From the NCBI RefSeq assembly GCF_016808095.1, contig NC_068974.1, positions 40,214,590-40,278,589 on the forward strand: a stretch of 64,000 nucleotides of DNA, written 5' to 3'. The notes under the pieces are model-generated. The model was not told the DNA's origin. It saw only the letters and a list, made by a program, of their open reading frames with translations, and did not search any database. Made by a program: the position numbers and the translations under genes. This document shows positions 41,301-52,001 of the stretch, one piece after another. Numbering within the stretch: the first letter of the stretch is position 1; each line of letters starts with the position of its first letter. This DNA is from Vigna angularis. Taxonomy: Eukaryota > Streptophyta > Magnoliopsida > Fabales > Fabaceae.

Positions 41301-44300
41301 AAAGAAGTTGGAGGAAAAGACCACAACAGCGGTGGTATCAAATGATGAGAATGTGTTCCTTATCACTGAGGTAAACTATCTAAATATTGCTTTTGATGAT
41401 TGCACATGGATAGTAGATACCGGAGCATCTTTCCATGTTACTCCTCATGAGGGATTCTTCTCATCCTATCAAAAAGGAGATTTTGGAACAGTGAAGATGG
41501 GAAATCATGTCACAAGCAAAATTATGGGCATAGGAGAAGTGACTTTGACGACAGAAAATGGAAACAAACTTGTGCTGAAGGAGGTAAGACATGTACCAGA
41601 GATACGTCTAAACCTTATCTCAGTCGGTAAGCTAGATGATGCTGGAATGAATAACCAATTCAGCGATGGAAGATGGAAACTCTGTCTAGGAAGCATGATT
41701 GTTGCTCGAGGCAAGAAGGAAGGTTCCTTGTACTGCATGCAAGGAAAAATATACAAAGGAGAGACAAATGTTGCTCAAGAAGAAAGTAAGGAGTTGTGGC
41801 ACAAAAGACTAGGCCACATGAGCGAGAAGGGATTAGAGATCCTCGCAAAAGATCATCTCCAAAGTATAAAAGGACAACCACTTGAATTATGTGAAGACTG
41901 CCTAGCAGGTAAGCAGCGTAGAGTGTCCTTCCGTAGATCTGAAAGTGGAAGAAGAAAAGAGCATATTTTGGATCTTGTACACTCAGATGTTTGCTCAACA
42001 TCTGAAAAGTCCCTTGGTGGTGCTCAATATTTTGTTACCTTCATTGATGACCACTCTAGAAAATTGTGGGTCTATCCATTGAAGAGAAAAGATGAAGTTC
42101 TACGAATCTTCAAGGAGTTTCACGCCTCAGTTGAACGTGAAACTGGCAGAAAGTTGAAATGTCTGAGAAGTGATAATGGTGGAGAGTATAGAGGTCCATT
42201 CGAGCACTATTGCAAGACTCATGGGATCAAACATGAGAAAGTACCTCCCAAGACACCTCAGATGAACGGTGTAGCTGAAAGATTCAACAGAACGATTGCC
42301 GAGAAAGTCAGAAGCATGTTGTCTCACGCAAAACTTCCCAAGACATTCTGGGGGGAGGCAGTGCTAACAGCAACTCAATTGATCAACTTATCACCATCAA
42401 GACCATTGAATGGTAAGATCCCAGAAGAAGTATGGTCTGGTAAAAAGGCCTCATATCGCAACTTGAGAGTCTTCGGATGTAAGGCATCAGTTCACATTCC
42501 GAAAGATGAAAGAGCAAAGCTCGATGCTAAAGCGAAAGAGTGCATATACCTTGGTTCTCCAAGAGATGAATTTGGTTTCAGATTATGGGATCCTGCAAAC
42601 AGAAAGATTGTTCGAAGCAGAGATGTGGTGTTCTTTGAAGATCAGACGATCCAAGACATCAAGAAAGTGGATAAACCAACACTTAAGCTGATAAGTGATC
42701 AAAGCCCTATTGTGATGAACAACTCACGGGGAGAGTCTCATCAAGCCGAACCAGAGTTACAACTTGATGAAATGGCTGAAGAAGCTGATCAACCTAATCT
42801 GACGGAAGAAGATCAACCAATTGAGGATGCTCCGCAAGAACCCCAATTGAGACGATCAACAAGGCAGAAGCAACCGTCAAGAAGGTATTTTTCAGATGAA
42901 TATGTTAATTTTACTGATGAAGGTGAACCTCAAAGCTTTGTAGAAGCAATGGAGATGAAAGACAAAGGCAAATGGTTGCAAGCCATGGAAGAAGAGATGC
43001 AATCCTTAAAGGAAAATCAGACTTATGATTTGGTAGAATTACCAAAAGAAAGAAGAGCATTGCAGAACAAATGGGTGTTCAAGCTCAAGAATGAAGAGAA
43101 CAACCCAAGCCCAAGGTACAAAGCACGAATTGTCGTGAAGGGATGCAACCAGAAGAAAGGAATAGACTTTGACGAAATATTTTCACCAGTGGTGAAGATG
43201 ACATCCATTAGAGCAATTCTCGGCCTGGCAGCAACACTAGACCTGGAGATTGAACAACTGGACGTCAAAACAGCATTCTTACATGGAGACCTAGAAGAAG
43301 AAATTTACATGAAGCAACCAGAGGGTTTTGAAGAACCAGGCAAAGAACACTTGGTGTGTCATCTGAAGAAAAGCCTCTATGGTCTGAAGCAAGCTCCAAG
43401 ACAATGGTACAAGAAATTTGATTCCTTCATGATCCAACATAATTTCAAGAAGACCTCCGCAGATCATTGCGTGTTTGTGAAGAATTATGAAAATGGTGAG
43501 TCCGTCATACTTCTCTTGTATGTTGATGATATGTTGATTGTAGGGAAGGACAAAATTAAAATAGCTGCTCTCAAGAAAGCATTGAGCAAGTCTTTTGCCA
43601 TGAAAGACCTGGGTGCAGTAAAGAAGATACTTGGAATGAAAATCTCCAGAGATCGTTCTAGAAGAATGCTATGGATATCTCAAGAAGATTACATTGAGAA
43701 GATTCTCAAAAGGTTCAACATGCACAATGCCAAATCTGCTCGTGTTCCAATTGCTGGACATTTCAAACTCAGCAAGTCTCAATGTCCAAAGAATGAAGAA
43801 GAAAAGGAAGAAATGAACAAGGTACCCTACTCTTCTGCCGTGGGTAGCCTTATGTATGCAATGGTTTGTACAAGGCCAGATATTGGCTATGCTGTAGGAG
43901 TTGTGAGCAGATACCTGTCGAATCCAGGAAAAGAGCATTGGGAAGCTGTTAAATGGATACTAAGGTATCTAAGAGGATCTGCCAAAAGAAGCTTGTGTTT
44001 TGGCAATGGAGATCTAAAGCTAATCGGATATTCAGACTCAGACATGGCTGGAGATGTCGATTCAAGGAAGTCAACATCAGGTTATCTGATTACTTTTGCA
44101 GGGGGAGCTGTTTCTTGGCAGTCAAAACTACAAAAATGTGTGACATTGTCTACTGCTGAAGCAGAGTATGTAGCGGTGACTGAAGCCTCTAAAGAGATGC
44201 TATGGATGAAGAATTTCCTAAGTGAATTAGGACATGATCAAGATGATTATGTGGTGAATTGTGATAATCAAAGTACCATTCATCTAACCAAGAACCCCAT

Positions 44301-46608
44301 GTTCCATTCACGCTCGAAGCATATCGACGTGCGGTATCACTGGATACGAGAAGCGCTGGATGAGAAGAAATTGAAGATAGAGAAAATCCATACAGACTTG
44401 AATTGGTCTGAAATGATGACTAAATCAGTACCAACCAAGAAGGTTGAAGATTGTTGCCAAGGTGCTGGTCTGGTGGTATCTTCCAGATAGAAGACCCATT
44501 TATTTGTTTTATGGGGGAGTTTTGTTGGGATAAAACGAAAAGTATGGGTCCCAATAAGCTGGAATTCAGGAACTTTTGTTCCCATACCACAAATAATGGT
44601 GCCAACTTTTCCAGTTTTTCAGCACAGCCACCCAAGCTTTGTTTTATTTGCTTCTTTTCCTTTATAAATTGGAAGCCAGTGTGTGCAGTAGAGTAAGAGT
44701 CCTCCACCGAGAAGAAACTTTCCGTGAGAGAGTGAAGGTGAAGACATTCACCAAGAAGAAAATTTCGGTGAAGTGAAGCCACGGTAGTGTGAGTGAAAAA
44801 CAGAGAGAGTCTGTTTTGTGAGTGTGAAAAACTGAGAGTTTTGTGTACCATCCGAGAGGGTGAGATATTTATTGAGAGATCCTTAGAGAGTGAGAGAAAC
44901 ACTGTAATCCTACTTTCATAGTGGAGATATTTTTCTGGACTAGGTCCCGTGGTTTTTTCCGAGAGGATTTTCCACGTTAAAATTTCAGGTGTTATTTTTC
45001 TCTACGCTTTCATTTTACGCTTCCGCATAGTGTCCATTTTGGGATTCACAGAGGAGGGAACAAGTACCGCTGTTTCCCAACAGAAGTTCTAGTTAGTAGT
45101 TACTTTAGAAAGCATTCATTTGTCGGAATTTGGATCTTTAGCTAATTTTCCTTGAACAATTCATAGATTGGAGATCTTGTTTTTGCTGTTCAACTTACGT
45201 ACATAGTCACAATGTTTTTCTATTCATTTATAGCTGATTTAAAGGCTTCAGCAAGTACCTTGGAGAAGGAGTTATGCAGTCTTAGAATGAAGCGAGATGG
45301 GATCGTTAATGAAATGGATGAAAAACGGTATTGATAAACACTTAATTAGTATACATAGATGAAGTTATTGAAGTCCAATTTTGAACCGGGTTTTCCGTAA
45401 CTCCGCCAGCAAATGCTGAAGTTATTTTTCATAGCGGCAACATATCTCAAAAATCAATCATATAAAGCAAGAAGTATCAGTTTTGAAGTAGATGTAAGGC
45501 TATAAGATTGCTATATGTCTTCGCATTTATTTTGGGGCACTTTGAGGAATTGAAATGACAAAAACTGCCCCCGGAGATTCATACGAAGTATGGGATCCGT
45601 GTTATTTCTAAAAGTAATATAAGATCTAGTTTGAGGACCAGTTCTATGATCCTTTAGCTGACTGAATATAGTTTTCGAAACTAGTTTCTCACTTCTCTTT
45701 GCTTGCTATGTTGCTAATATAATAGAACATATGCATTAGTGCCTTCATGTATTTGTCTGTGTGTTTATGTATTTCATCTTCGAATACAATTTGAATCCTC
45801 ACTTCAAGCTTTCTCATCATGGGATCTAATTCTAAAATGAAGTTAGTCCTCCGTGGAAGTGACATTATCTTTTGTAACGTTACATCTCAATTTTGATGAC
45901 TGAGTGATTACTTTTTATACAGGGGAGCTTTTACAACACTATGTCTAGAATTTCAGAAAGAAATTGACAAGAAAGAAGATTGTGAAGTGAGATCTTTGTT
46001 GTTGGAGAAAGATTCCCTCGAAAATGAAATTGAACTTATGGATAAGAAAAATAATGTCTTGGAAAATTCAGTATTGGCATTTGTGGAGGAGATTCTCGAA
46101 GATCTTCATAGTTCGAACTCAGGTAGATTTTTTAACCTTTGTCCAATGAAAGTTCTATATTACTATCAATATAAGAATTGAATAGGAAAACAGGTTTTAA
46201 ATTTCTCTTGTGATCTGTGTATCGCTAGTGGCAAGAGACATTTTTTTTTTGTTGTATCTGTGTTGTGTGAGAATTGCTTGTGCTGTTTGGGATAATTTGC
46301 TAATCCTTTACTTATAATTTATTTTCTCACTCTAAACCAAATATAAGACGACATACACAGGGAATTTAATATATATGCACAAATTTTGGTATATAAAACT
46401 AATTATTAAAGTTAATAAAGTATTAGATGTTGATTATTGACAGTGAGGTTTTGTAACCTTTCCAATCCACTTCCCCGTGCCCCGTAATGCAGCATTACAA
46501 GTTCAGATACAGAGGAGTACCTGGGAGAATGAGAAATTGCTTAAGGATATCAATGATTTGAAGACTACACTGCTTTCAGCAATTGGGACCAGTGGTGACG
46601 GTCAATAA
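38308..46608 (+). CDS. Coiled-coil protein of unknown function, copia element in intron 2
   Basis: Five exons, 38308-38367, 38441-38603, 45234-45327, 45923-46122 and 46493-46608, join in phase to give 210 residues. The start is the first ATG of a Met-Glu-Asp-Ser-Gly N-terminus. Nearly the whole protein is charged and helical with heptad-like Leu/Ile spacing, so it is predicted to be a long coiled coil with few breaks. No catalytic motif, signal peptide or membrane segment is seen. Sequence near the C-terminus (FVEEILEDLHSSNS) looks well conserved. It resembles a small plant-specific coiled-coil family that I cannot name; I considered the kinetochore subunit SPC24 and rejected it. Intron 2 (38604-45233) is 6.6 kb because it holds the retrotransposon 39917-45082 in the same orientation. 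All exons and splice sites are intact, so the gene may still work if the intron is spliced. Confidence 0.8.
39317..39428. mobile_element. Small TIR element (MITE-like), copy 2
   Basis: The ends ttgtttggatac(a) and tatccaaacag form an inverted repeat about 110 bases apart. It resembles the element at 17857-17980 in both ends and in parts of the interior. It lies in intron 2 of the coiled-coil gene, before the copia insertion. Confidence 0.45.
39912..39916 (+). repeat. Left target-site duplication of the copia element
   Basis: GAAGT directly before the 5' LTR. The same five bases follow the 3' LTR at 45083-45087. A perfect 5-bp duplication is the expected mark of LTR retrotransposon integration. 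Confidence 0.93.
39917..40470 (+). repeat. 5' LTR of the copia element
   Basis: It runs from TGTTGGGA to CCCAACA, 554 bp. A TATA-like word (tttataaatt) near 40048-40057 could drive element transcription. GA-rich blocks in the middle may be the R/U5 part. Confidence 0.95.
40472..40483 (+). other. Primer binding site of the copia element
   Basis: TGGTATCAGAGC, one base after the 5' LTR. It is complementary to the 3' end of plant initiator tRNA-Met, as in most plant copia elements. Confidence 0.92.
40522..44490 (+). CDS. Copia gag-pol polyprotein, uninterrupted
   Basis: The start is the ATG at 40522; the frame is open from 40471 but has no earlier ATG. It gives 1322 residues without a stop or frameshift. 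Domains in order: gag (about 10-200, UBN2 type); CCHC zinc knuckle Cys227-Cys230-His235-Cys240; aspartic protease with Asp299-Thr-Gly-Ala; pre-integrase zinc-binding domain (about 425-475); integrase with Asp489, Asp551 and Glu586 (D,D35E spacing); reverse transcriptase (about 840-1080) with Tyr-Val-Asp-Asp at 1000-1003; and RNase H (about 1168-1300) with Asp1172 and an AEAEY motif. Protease-integrase-RT order is that of Ty1/copia, not gypsy. All catalytic residues I can check are present, so it may be autonomous. The copia lineage (Tork or another) was not resolved. Confidence 0.97.
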   Translation: MEGDMFKLTADNYSYWKPMMEDHLYCKDLYEPITNLEIPEGKAEKDWEILNRKTVAMIRKYIDRSLFEHVSTYTNAYELWTKLESMIQKKTPRNKAHLVRRLVKLEYTDDQNMIEHLNTFKGIVNQLMKADMKIDDELQALLLLSSLPESWDTLVVTLSNSAPDGKLSLDNITDSLLNEESRRKERGSSSHSEANVVENRGRSENRSKGKREKSRGRFKSRSKGLTCFYCGKDGHKKPECRFLKRDQKNGTVHPDMVDPKKKLEEKTTTAVVSNDENVFLITEVNYLNIAFDDCTWIVDTGASFHVTPHEGFFSSYQKGDFGTVKMGNHVTSKIMGIGEVTLTTENGNKLVLKEVRHVPEIRLNLISVGKLDDAGMNNQFSDGRWKLCLGSMIVARGKKEGSLYCMQGKIYKGETNVAQEESKELWHKRLGHMSEKGLEILAKDHLQSIKGQPLELCEDCLAGKQRRVSFRRSESGRRKEHILDLVHSDVCSTSEKSLGGAQYFVTFIDDHSRKLWVYPLKRKDEVLRIFKEFHASVERETGRKLKCLRSDNGGEYRGPFEHYCKTHGIKHEKVPPKTPQMNGVAERFNRTIAEKVRSMLSHAKLPKTFWGEAVLTATQLINLSPSRPLNGKIPEEVWSGKKASYRNLRVFGCKASVHIPKDERAKLDAKAKECIYLGSPRDEFGFRLWDPANRKIVRSRDVVFFEDQTIQDIKKVDKPTLKLISDQSPIVMNNSRGESHQAEPELQLDEMAEEADQPNLTEEDQPIEDAPQEPQLRRSTRQKQPSRRYFSDEYVNFTDEGEPQSFVEAMEMKDKGKWLQAMEEEMQSLKENQTYDLVELPKERRALQNKWVFKLKNEENNPSPRYKARIVVKGCNQKKGIDFDEIFSPVVKMTSIRAILGLAATLDLEIEQLDVKTAFLHGDLEEEIYMKQPEGFEEPGKEHLVCHLKKSLYGLKQAPRQWYKKFDSFMIQHNFKKTSADHCVFVKNYENGESVILLLYVDDMLIVGKDKIKIAALKKALSKSFAMKDLGAVKKILGMKISRDRSRRMLWISQEDYIEKILKRFNMHNAKSARVPIAGHFKLSKSQCPKNEEEKEEMNKVPYSSAVGSLMYAMVCTRPDIGYAVGVVSRYLSNPGKEHWEAVKWILRYLRGSAKRSLCFGNGDLKLIGYSDSDMAGDVDSRKSTSGYLITFAGGAVSWQSKLQKCVTLSTAEAEYVAVTEASKEMLWMKNFLSELGHDQDDYVVNCDNQSTIHLTKNPMFHSRSKHIDVRYHWIREALDEKKLKIEKIHTDLNWSEMMTKSVPTKKVEDCCQGAGLVVSSR
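44509..44522 (+). other. Polypurine tract before the 3' LTR
   Basis: The stretch with gggggag directly upstream of the 3' LTR fits the plus-strand primer of reverse transcription. It is short and followed by a few T bases. Confidence 0.7.
44523..45082 (+). repeat. 3' LTR of the copia element
   Basis: 560 bp with the same ends as the 5' LTR. Differences from the 5' LTR: a 7-base insertion (aataagc) after gggtccc, one T less in a T-run, and four substitutions (near 44611, 44617, 44651 and 45031). Confidence 0.95.
45083..45087 (+). repeat. Right target-site duplication of the copia element
   Basis: GAAGT, identical to 39912-39916. Confidence 0.93.
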
Positions 46609-49481
46609 GTTCCTTTGTTTAAGAAATTAACAGGAGTTTCAAGTCAAGTAGTCAGGTTTGGTCATTACTGATATTTTACTGATGTTTAGAGATGGATATA
46701 AACTTGGAAAGTTACTTAAGAACTAAACAGCAGCCTATTTTCCTTGTTCTGGCAAGTGATAAAAACAAAACAATGCCAGAATGCTAGTCCATTTGGTTCA
46801 TTACTAATTAGCATCATGATATCTCATTCATATTCTCTTATATTACTTTAATTTAACCTAGATACGGAATATATGAAGAGTAGCTTTTAGCAAATAAATG
46901 GCCACTGCGCACATTTGAATCGAAACTAAATTATGGTCACAAAGTCCCAGGCACCAGATACAGGCAACAACTATATGAAGAGTTGAAGATAAAAAAATGA
47001 AGCACGTGTTATTGCTCCATTGAAGTTGGCAGGTGTAAAGAACTGCAATCAGGTCCGTGAAAGATAGTTTTCTTGTTGAATTATCTCCCTTGCGGAGTAT
47101 GAGCTTTACAGGGCAACAAACTCTTAGCGGTGAAGCAGCTTTTCACGTTTGGATACAGTTGCCTCCTGAGGATTATGCTGCCTCACATGTGGGTTATGGC
47201 CACTAGCCTGTGTTGGTCAACTACAGACTTAACAAGCTTATAGATTTTGAATTGGTACGACAACATTAAGACAAGGAAGTATTTCCATTTCGTACTCTCT
47301 GTATGTACTTTTTTTTCCCGCAGGGAGTGCTTGACATCGTTCGTACCTGAAAAGAGACTTCCTCATATCATTTTCTAGCTCTCAGAAGGACAAATATGCT
47401 CATTTAAGTTGCTCTTTTTGGGTAGGGGTCCTGCTCGTAGTCTCCACAAGCTTGCTTATTGATATTACGTAATAGTATGTGACTGTTTGGTCACCATCAG
47501 CTTCAGTTTGGGACCCATAATTTAGAGCATTGGTTCTGCTTAAGTATGACAGTAAGAAACAAACTGGGGCTTTCAGGTTATTATTTGAGTAAGGTTGCTC
47601 ATAAATGACTCATTCATCAAATTGTGAAACGGCCAACCTTTTCTTCAAATTGCAAGGTATTTTTCCACTTGAAACAGGTTTCCCATACTTGCGTCTCTGT
47701 TCATTTTTAACTTCGGACTGAATTTCCTTGGGCTGTAACTTATTACAAGTTTTACAGTGTTGAGTTTCAGATTTTCAATTTTATTGCTGCAGTTATAATG
47801 TCATCTCTGATCTTATAACTACAAACAGTAAAGCAAAATACTTTCCTTCAAAATATAGGTACGCAGGGCTTAGTTATATGCAGAACGATGCCTATCCATC
47901 TAAAGGTTCTTGACTTGTCAATTTTGATTTAGCCCTTTCAACATCAAATGAGTGAGAATCATGCTCATCGTTTACGGTACTATCGACAACGCTGCAATTA
48001 TTTTAACTTCCAGGTGAATTTGATGTGGAGGGTTTTGGGGATCTGTATTACTTAAACCTGCACAATAATTCAGAATGCACGATGCCGTTGCACGTAGGAA
48101 ACAATTCATAGTCATAATTGATCTACTTAAAACTATATAAAAAAAGTAGCAATTTAAAGTAATGATAAATATTAAATCAAAATAAAATATTTTTTAACAT
48201 GCTGTAATTCGTCCTGTAATAATGTGAGGCCACAAACCAGTAATGGCTCCTTCGAGTCAAAGAGAAACGCTTGGAACCCAAGAGATGGAAAACAACAGGA
48301 AGCTCCCTCAGCCAAGTAAAGGAGTGTGTGGTTTACAAAATAAATTGAATTGAGGAGGAACACCAAAAGAATTATGTCTTCTGCATCAGAGACAGTGAAC
48401 TTGTTTACCACGTGAATATCACGTGCAACACAAAGATTGATTTTGGTTTCCTACAAATTTTCTTTTTGCTATCAACGCAGCTGCAAGACATCTGTAAGTT
48501 ACTTTAGGTTTTGATTTATACCCAAATGAAGTGTTTTGTTTTTGTTTTCTCCATCTTCAAGTCTTCATCTAAAACTTTATAAAGGATGTGTTAGGAAACT
48601 GGTTAAAATTTCGTTAAACTGGTTGTAAATTCCATATAACTAGTTTTATTTGGAATATTTAGGTTGAGTTTTATACTTTATGAATTTAGTTAGAATGAAT
48701 TGATAGGATTATCTAATAATAAACTGTATAAAATATATCTTTTATGTAACTGTGTATAATTCATCACAGATTTTGCTGATAAAAAAAAATAAAAGTTCAT
48801 ATAGATAAAACGTCAAGTTTTACACTAATTATTGAGAGCTTAACACTATCTTTTCTCCTCGCCTCAAGCTTGGAATCGACGAGCTTTATGTTATTATAGT
48901 TAACCGGATAATTTATCTGAAAATTAAATTCTTTCAATAACTTCTTATACATGTATGGTTTTATTGTCTCCATTCCAAGATGCTAGTCACATATTTTAAA
49001 ATTTTCACCTTTTCAAACAAAATTATGATTACTTAGACGTTTATACTTTTGTAATATACTTTTTCATTTTTTTAGGCGGTCACTGCGTGTTATATATTAA
49101 AAATAAATATGTCTTTAAATTCATACAAATATGATATTTTATGAGAATGTTGTCTTTAAAATTTGTCCTTCCTCTTCATTGGTGAAGATTTTATCAAACA
49201 AGTTGCGAATCACAATGTTAAATAAACAGTGCATGACAAAAGTTGAAGATCTTCAAACTGTTTTCTCTTTTAGCCAACTATTCATAGCATATAGGATTAG
49301 CATGATTCTGTTCAAAATGATTGAATCAGTCATCATTATATATACTACTGTTCAGAAGCTGTTACAGGATCAAGATCTTCACAACCTTATTTTTATACTC
49401 ATAATTTTACCACTCACTTTTAACATTTTTATTTACCACATTTCAATGAAAAATATGTTACCATGTATATAACACACACAC

Positions 49482-49551
<70 letters not shown>

Positions 49552-50600
49552 ACCATTTCTTGTAGATTATGGCTTTTGTTTAGACTGCACATGTTAATTT
49601 TCTTGATGATGAAGAACTAAATTACTTTATCAAACAAAATTATGCTTCTATATAACATCTGCAAAAGTGACCAACATATATAAGTGTAGCGTGTAGGTGA
49701 TGAACACTTAACAGTAACCTATTGATACCAATTCTTGTTCAGAAGATCATATGGCCAAAAGTGGTAATAATATACGTCTTTCACAGGTTTCCATGCATAT
49801 TTTATCTATAAAAAACAGTTTATTTTATTAGATAAATAACTTTTAGCATACTATTGTAAATATTTTATCTTTTAATCAATTTCATCTCCATTATCAAATA
49901 TATAGTTTGACCACTTTTAGTGAATTACCCTCTTTTAATCACATTTTCTGTCTTCTAAAATAATTTAGCTTTCAAAATAATTATTAGGGACATATTTTTC
50001 TAACAATGTTTTGAGTGAAAAAAATTAAAAAATCATAAATTAAAAAGAGAGTCGTTAAAAAGGTATATATAGCTTTAACTAGTTTTTTAAAATCAATTAA
50101 TCAATGAGATATATTAAAGTGTATTGATTCATGTTAGTTTTCAAATTTAATAATATTAAAATTGAATTTCTGACTTTCTCCATTCCACATGATGATAGGA
50201 ATCTGGTGCACAGAAGTACTTGGTGGAGATAAGATTGAAAGCCCTAAGCATCCCTTTTGGAAAGTCATAATTTTATTGTATGAGGTGGAATAACAAAACA
50301 AAAGGAAGGAGAGAGACACAGAGTTTGTTGTATGGTTTTGAACGTTCCTTCTTCTTTATTATTGAACCTTGCCAGAACTGTTGGGGCCCAAACTATAACT
50401 CTGCTCAAACAGCTGAAAAAAAATTATTATATCTCTCACCTTTTATCAATTTTTACCTTAACCAAAACTACTTAAAGAAATAGAGAAAGTAATAATTGAA
50501 ATAAACTATTTTAAATATTTATAATGTATATTTGTTCTATGATAACATGTAACAACATCACACACACAAAAAATTAGTGTAAGAGATTATCTAATAATTT
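46609..50600. other. Intergenic DNA, no supported gene
   Basis: It starts with the 3' UTR of the coiled-coil gene (an aataaa word lies near 46892). A 35-residue plus-strand frame at 47099-47206 reads like protein but matches nothing I know. The rest is AT-rich. Frames at 48172-48411 (minus) and 49131-49472 (plus) are not supported. A microsatellite lies at 49481-49546. Confidence 0.5.
49481..49546. repeat. (CA)n/(TG)n/(AT)n microsatellite
   Basis: An imperfect acacacacatatgtgtgtatat start is followed by about 55 bases of AT dinucleotides. Confidence 0.95.
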
Positions 50601-50723
50601 CTATTGTTGGGACATCTCATATGATCCACCACAAACCCCACGTTTGGTTTCTTCATTGGCGACCAGGGAAAGGTAGGAGCACAGGACCACCACAAAACCC
50701 TTTATTTTTTTTTCCTTTTACCC

Positions 50724-50730
50724 TATATAA
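50724..50730 (+). promoter_or_regulatory. TATA box of the second DVL/RTFL gene
   Basis: TATATAA after a pyrimidine-rich stretch. The expected transcription start is near 50755-50760, which leaves a leader of about 90 bases before the ATG at 50850. Confidence 0.6.
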
Positions 50731-50849
50731 GTGCACTCATCACCCTCCTTTTTCATGCAATTTAATCATAACCTCATGTTGCAACTGGATTGCACATCCA
50801 AAGCCTCTCAAAAAGTGATCCACAAAGCATAAAGAGAGAGCACACACAA

Positions 50850-51077
50850 ATGCCCTATAAAGTACACTACATGTTTGAAAAAGAGAAAAGAGGAAACAAG
50901 GCAAGCCCCAACAGCTTCACCATTCATGAAGAGAAGATGAAGTTGGAAGCTGAAGCCATTGGAGTATCCAAAAGAAGACTAATGGGCAAAGGCATGGGTG
51001 CCCTTCTCAAAGAAGGTAGAGGAAGGTTTTATATACTTAGAAGATGTATCATTATGCTTCTATGCTCCCATGATTAG
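50850..51077 (+). CDS. DVL/ROTUNDIFOLIA-like small polypeptide
   Basis: Single exon, 75 residues. The frame is open further upstream (to 50790) but has no earlier ATG, so 50850 (MPYKVHYMF) is the start. The N-terminal half is basic and Lys/Glu-rich with no known motif. The RTFL domain is at about 38-75: [20 protein letters not shown], then [14 protein letters not shown] and a final SHD. This is the canonical RFYI-RRC-MLLC core. Known: such peptides are membrane-associated, suppress polar cell proliferation and alter organ shape. Compared with the other copy in this window (25577-25720) it has a longer N-terminus and little identity outside the core, so the two look like different subfamily members rather than a recent local duplicate. 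Confidence 0.9.
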   Translation: MPYKVHYMFEKEKRGNKASPNSFTIHEEKMKLEAEAIGVSKRRLMGKGMGALLKEGRGRFYILRRCIIMLLCSHD

Positions 51078-51194
51078 TTAGTGTTTATAACTTTTGTTCA
51101 TAATATTATAGTACTTTTACTATAAATTTTGTATATCATTCTCTACTTAAGAGAGAAGAGAAAGAAAGTTATTCTAGTTCACATCTAATTCCTT

Positions 51195-51200
<6 letters not shown>

Positions 51201-51242
<42 letters not shown>
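51201..51242. repeat. (AT)n microsatellite
   Basis: AT dinucleotide run of about 40 bases in the downstream region of the second DVL/RTFL gene. Confidence 0.95.
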
Positions 51243-51244
<2 letters not shown>

Positions 51245-51927
51245 TCCTTTTACTTTTTTTCCTCTTCTTCTTGATCTATAGTTGTAATCCATATATAAAT
51301 CAAGTGATCTATTTTATATATGTATGTATTATATACTATATATATATGTATATCATGATGATCACTGTTCTATCCTTTTTTACTCTAATCTCAATGAAAC
51401 TATTCATCCTGCAAGTTATTTCTGACTAAACTTTTTAGACTTATATGGTACTAATGGTGAAGAATGTATCAGTGGCATAAAGAATGAGATGAAGAAGCTG
51501 GTTTTGTTGTAAATGATCTTAGTTTCACTAAGCTGTTATTATCTATGTACATTAACTATATATATATGCCTTTAATCTCTCTTGGTGATTTTTCAATGCA
51601 TTCTGATCACTAACTAACAAGAAATTTTTCAATAGCAGTGAGTCAGTGACTAATCAATACCAGAAGCAGCTTTTAGATTCTGCCAAAGGATAAAGTAAAT
51701 TAATTGATGGGAACACCTTACAAAGATAGAAGTGTGGTTGAGAGATACTTTTTGTTCAGAAAAGAAATTCTGCATTTTCCATAAAAAAAATATATTATCA
51801 CAAGCTTTTCTAACTTGTACCTAAACATATCTATAGTGTTTCTGTACCTTCTAACTTCAAAGAGAAATTTTTTTCCATCTGCTGCGCTCATTTTTAGTTT
51901 TGTTGAATTAGAGCCAGTAGTGATAAT

Positions 51928-52001
<74 letters not shown>
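51928..52001. repeat. (AC)n(AT)n(GT)n palindromic microsatellite
   Basis: AC repeats (about 16 bases), then about 46 bases of AT repeats, then GT repeats (about 12 bases). The whole tract is self-complementary and could form a hairpin. Confidence 0.95.

Larger units (their letters stand above)
39917..45082 (+). mobile_element. Complete Ty1/copia LTR retrotransposon
   Basis: The element is 5166 bp with two LTRs (554 and 560 bp), a tRNA-Met-type primer site, one long gag-pol frame, a purine tract before the 3' LTR and a perfect GAAGT target duplication. LTR ends are TGTTGGGA and TCCCAACA. The two LTRs differ by four substitutions (0.7%), a 7-base insertion near the start of the 3' LTR and one base in a T-run, so the insertion is recent. 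It lies in intron 2 of the coiled-coil gene in the same orientation. Confidence 0.97.

Noticed and set aside
38308..46608. Identification of the coiled-coil gene as kinetochore SPC24
   Set aside because: SPC24 proteins have a C-terminal globular domain, which I do not see here; length and N-terminus also differ.
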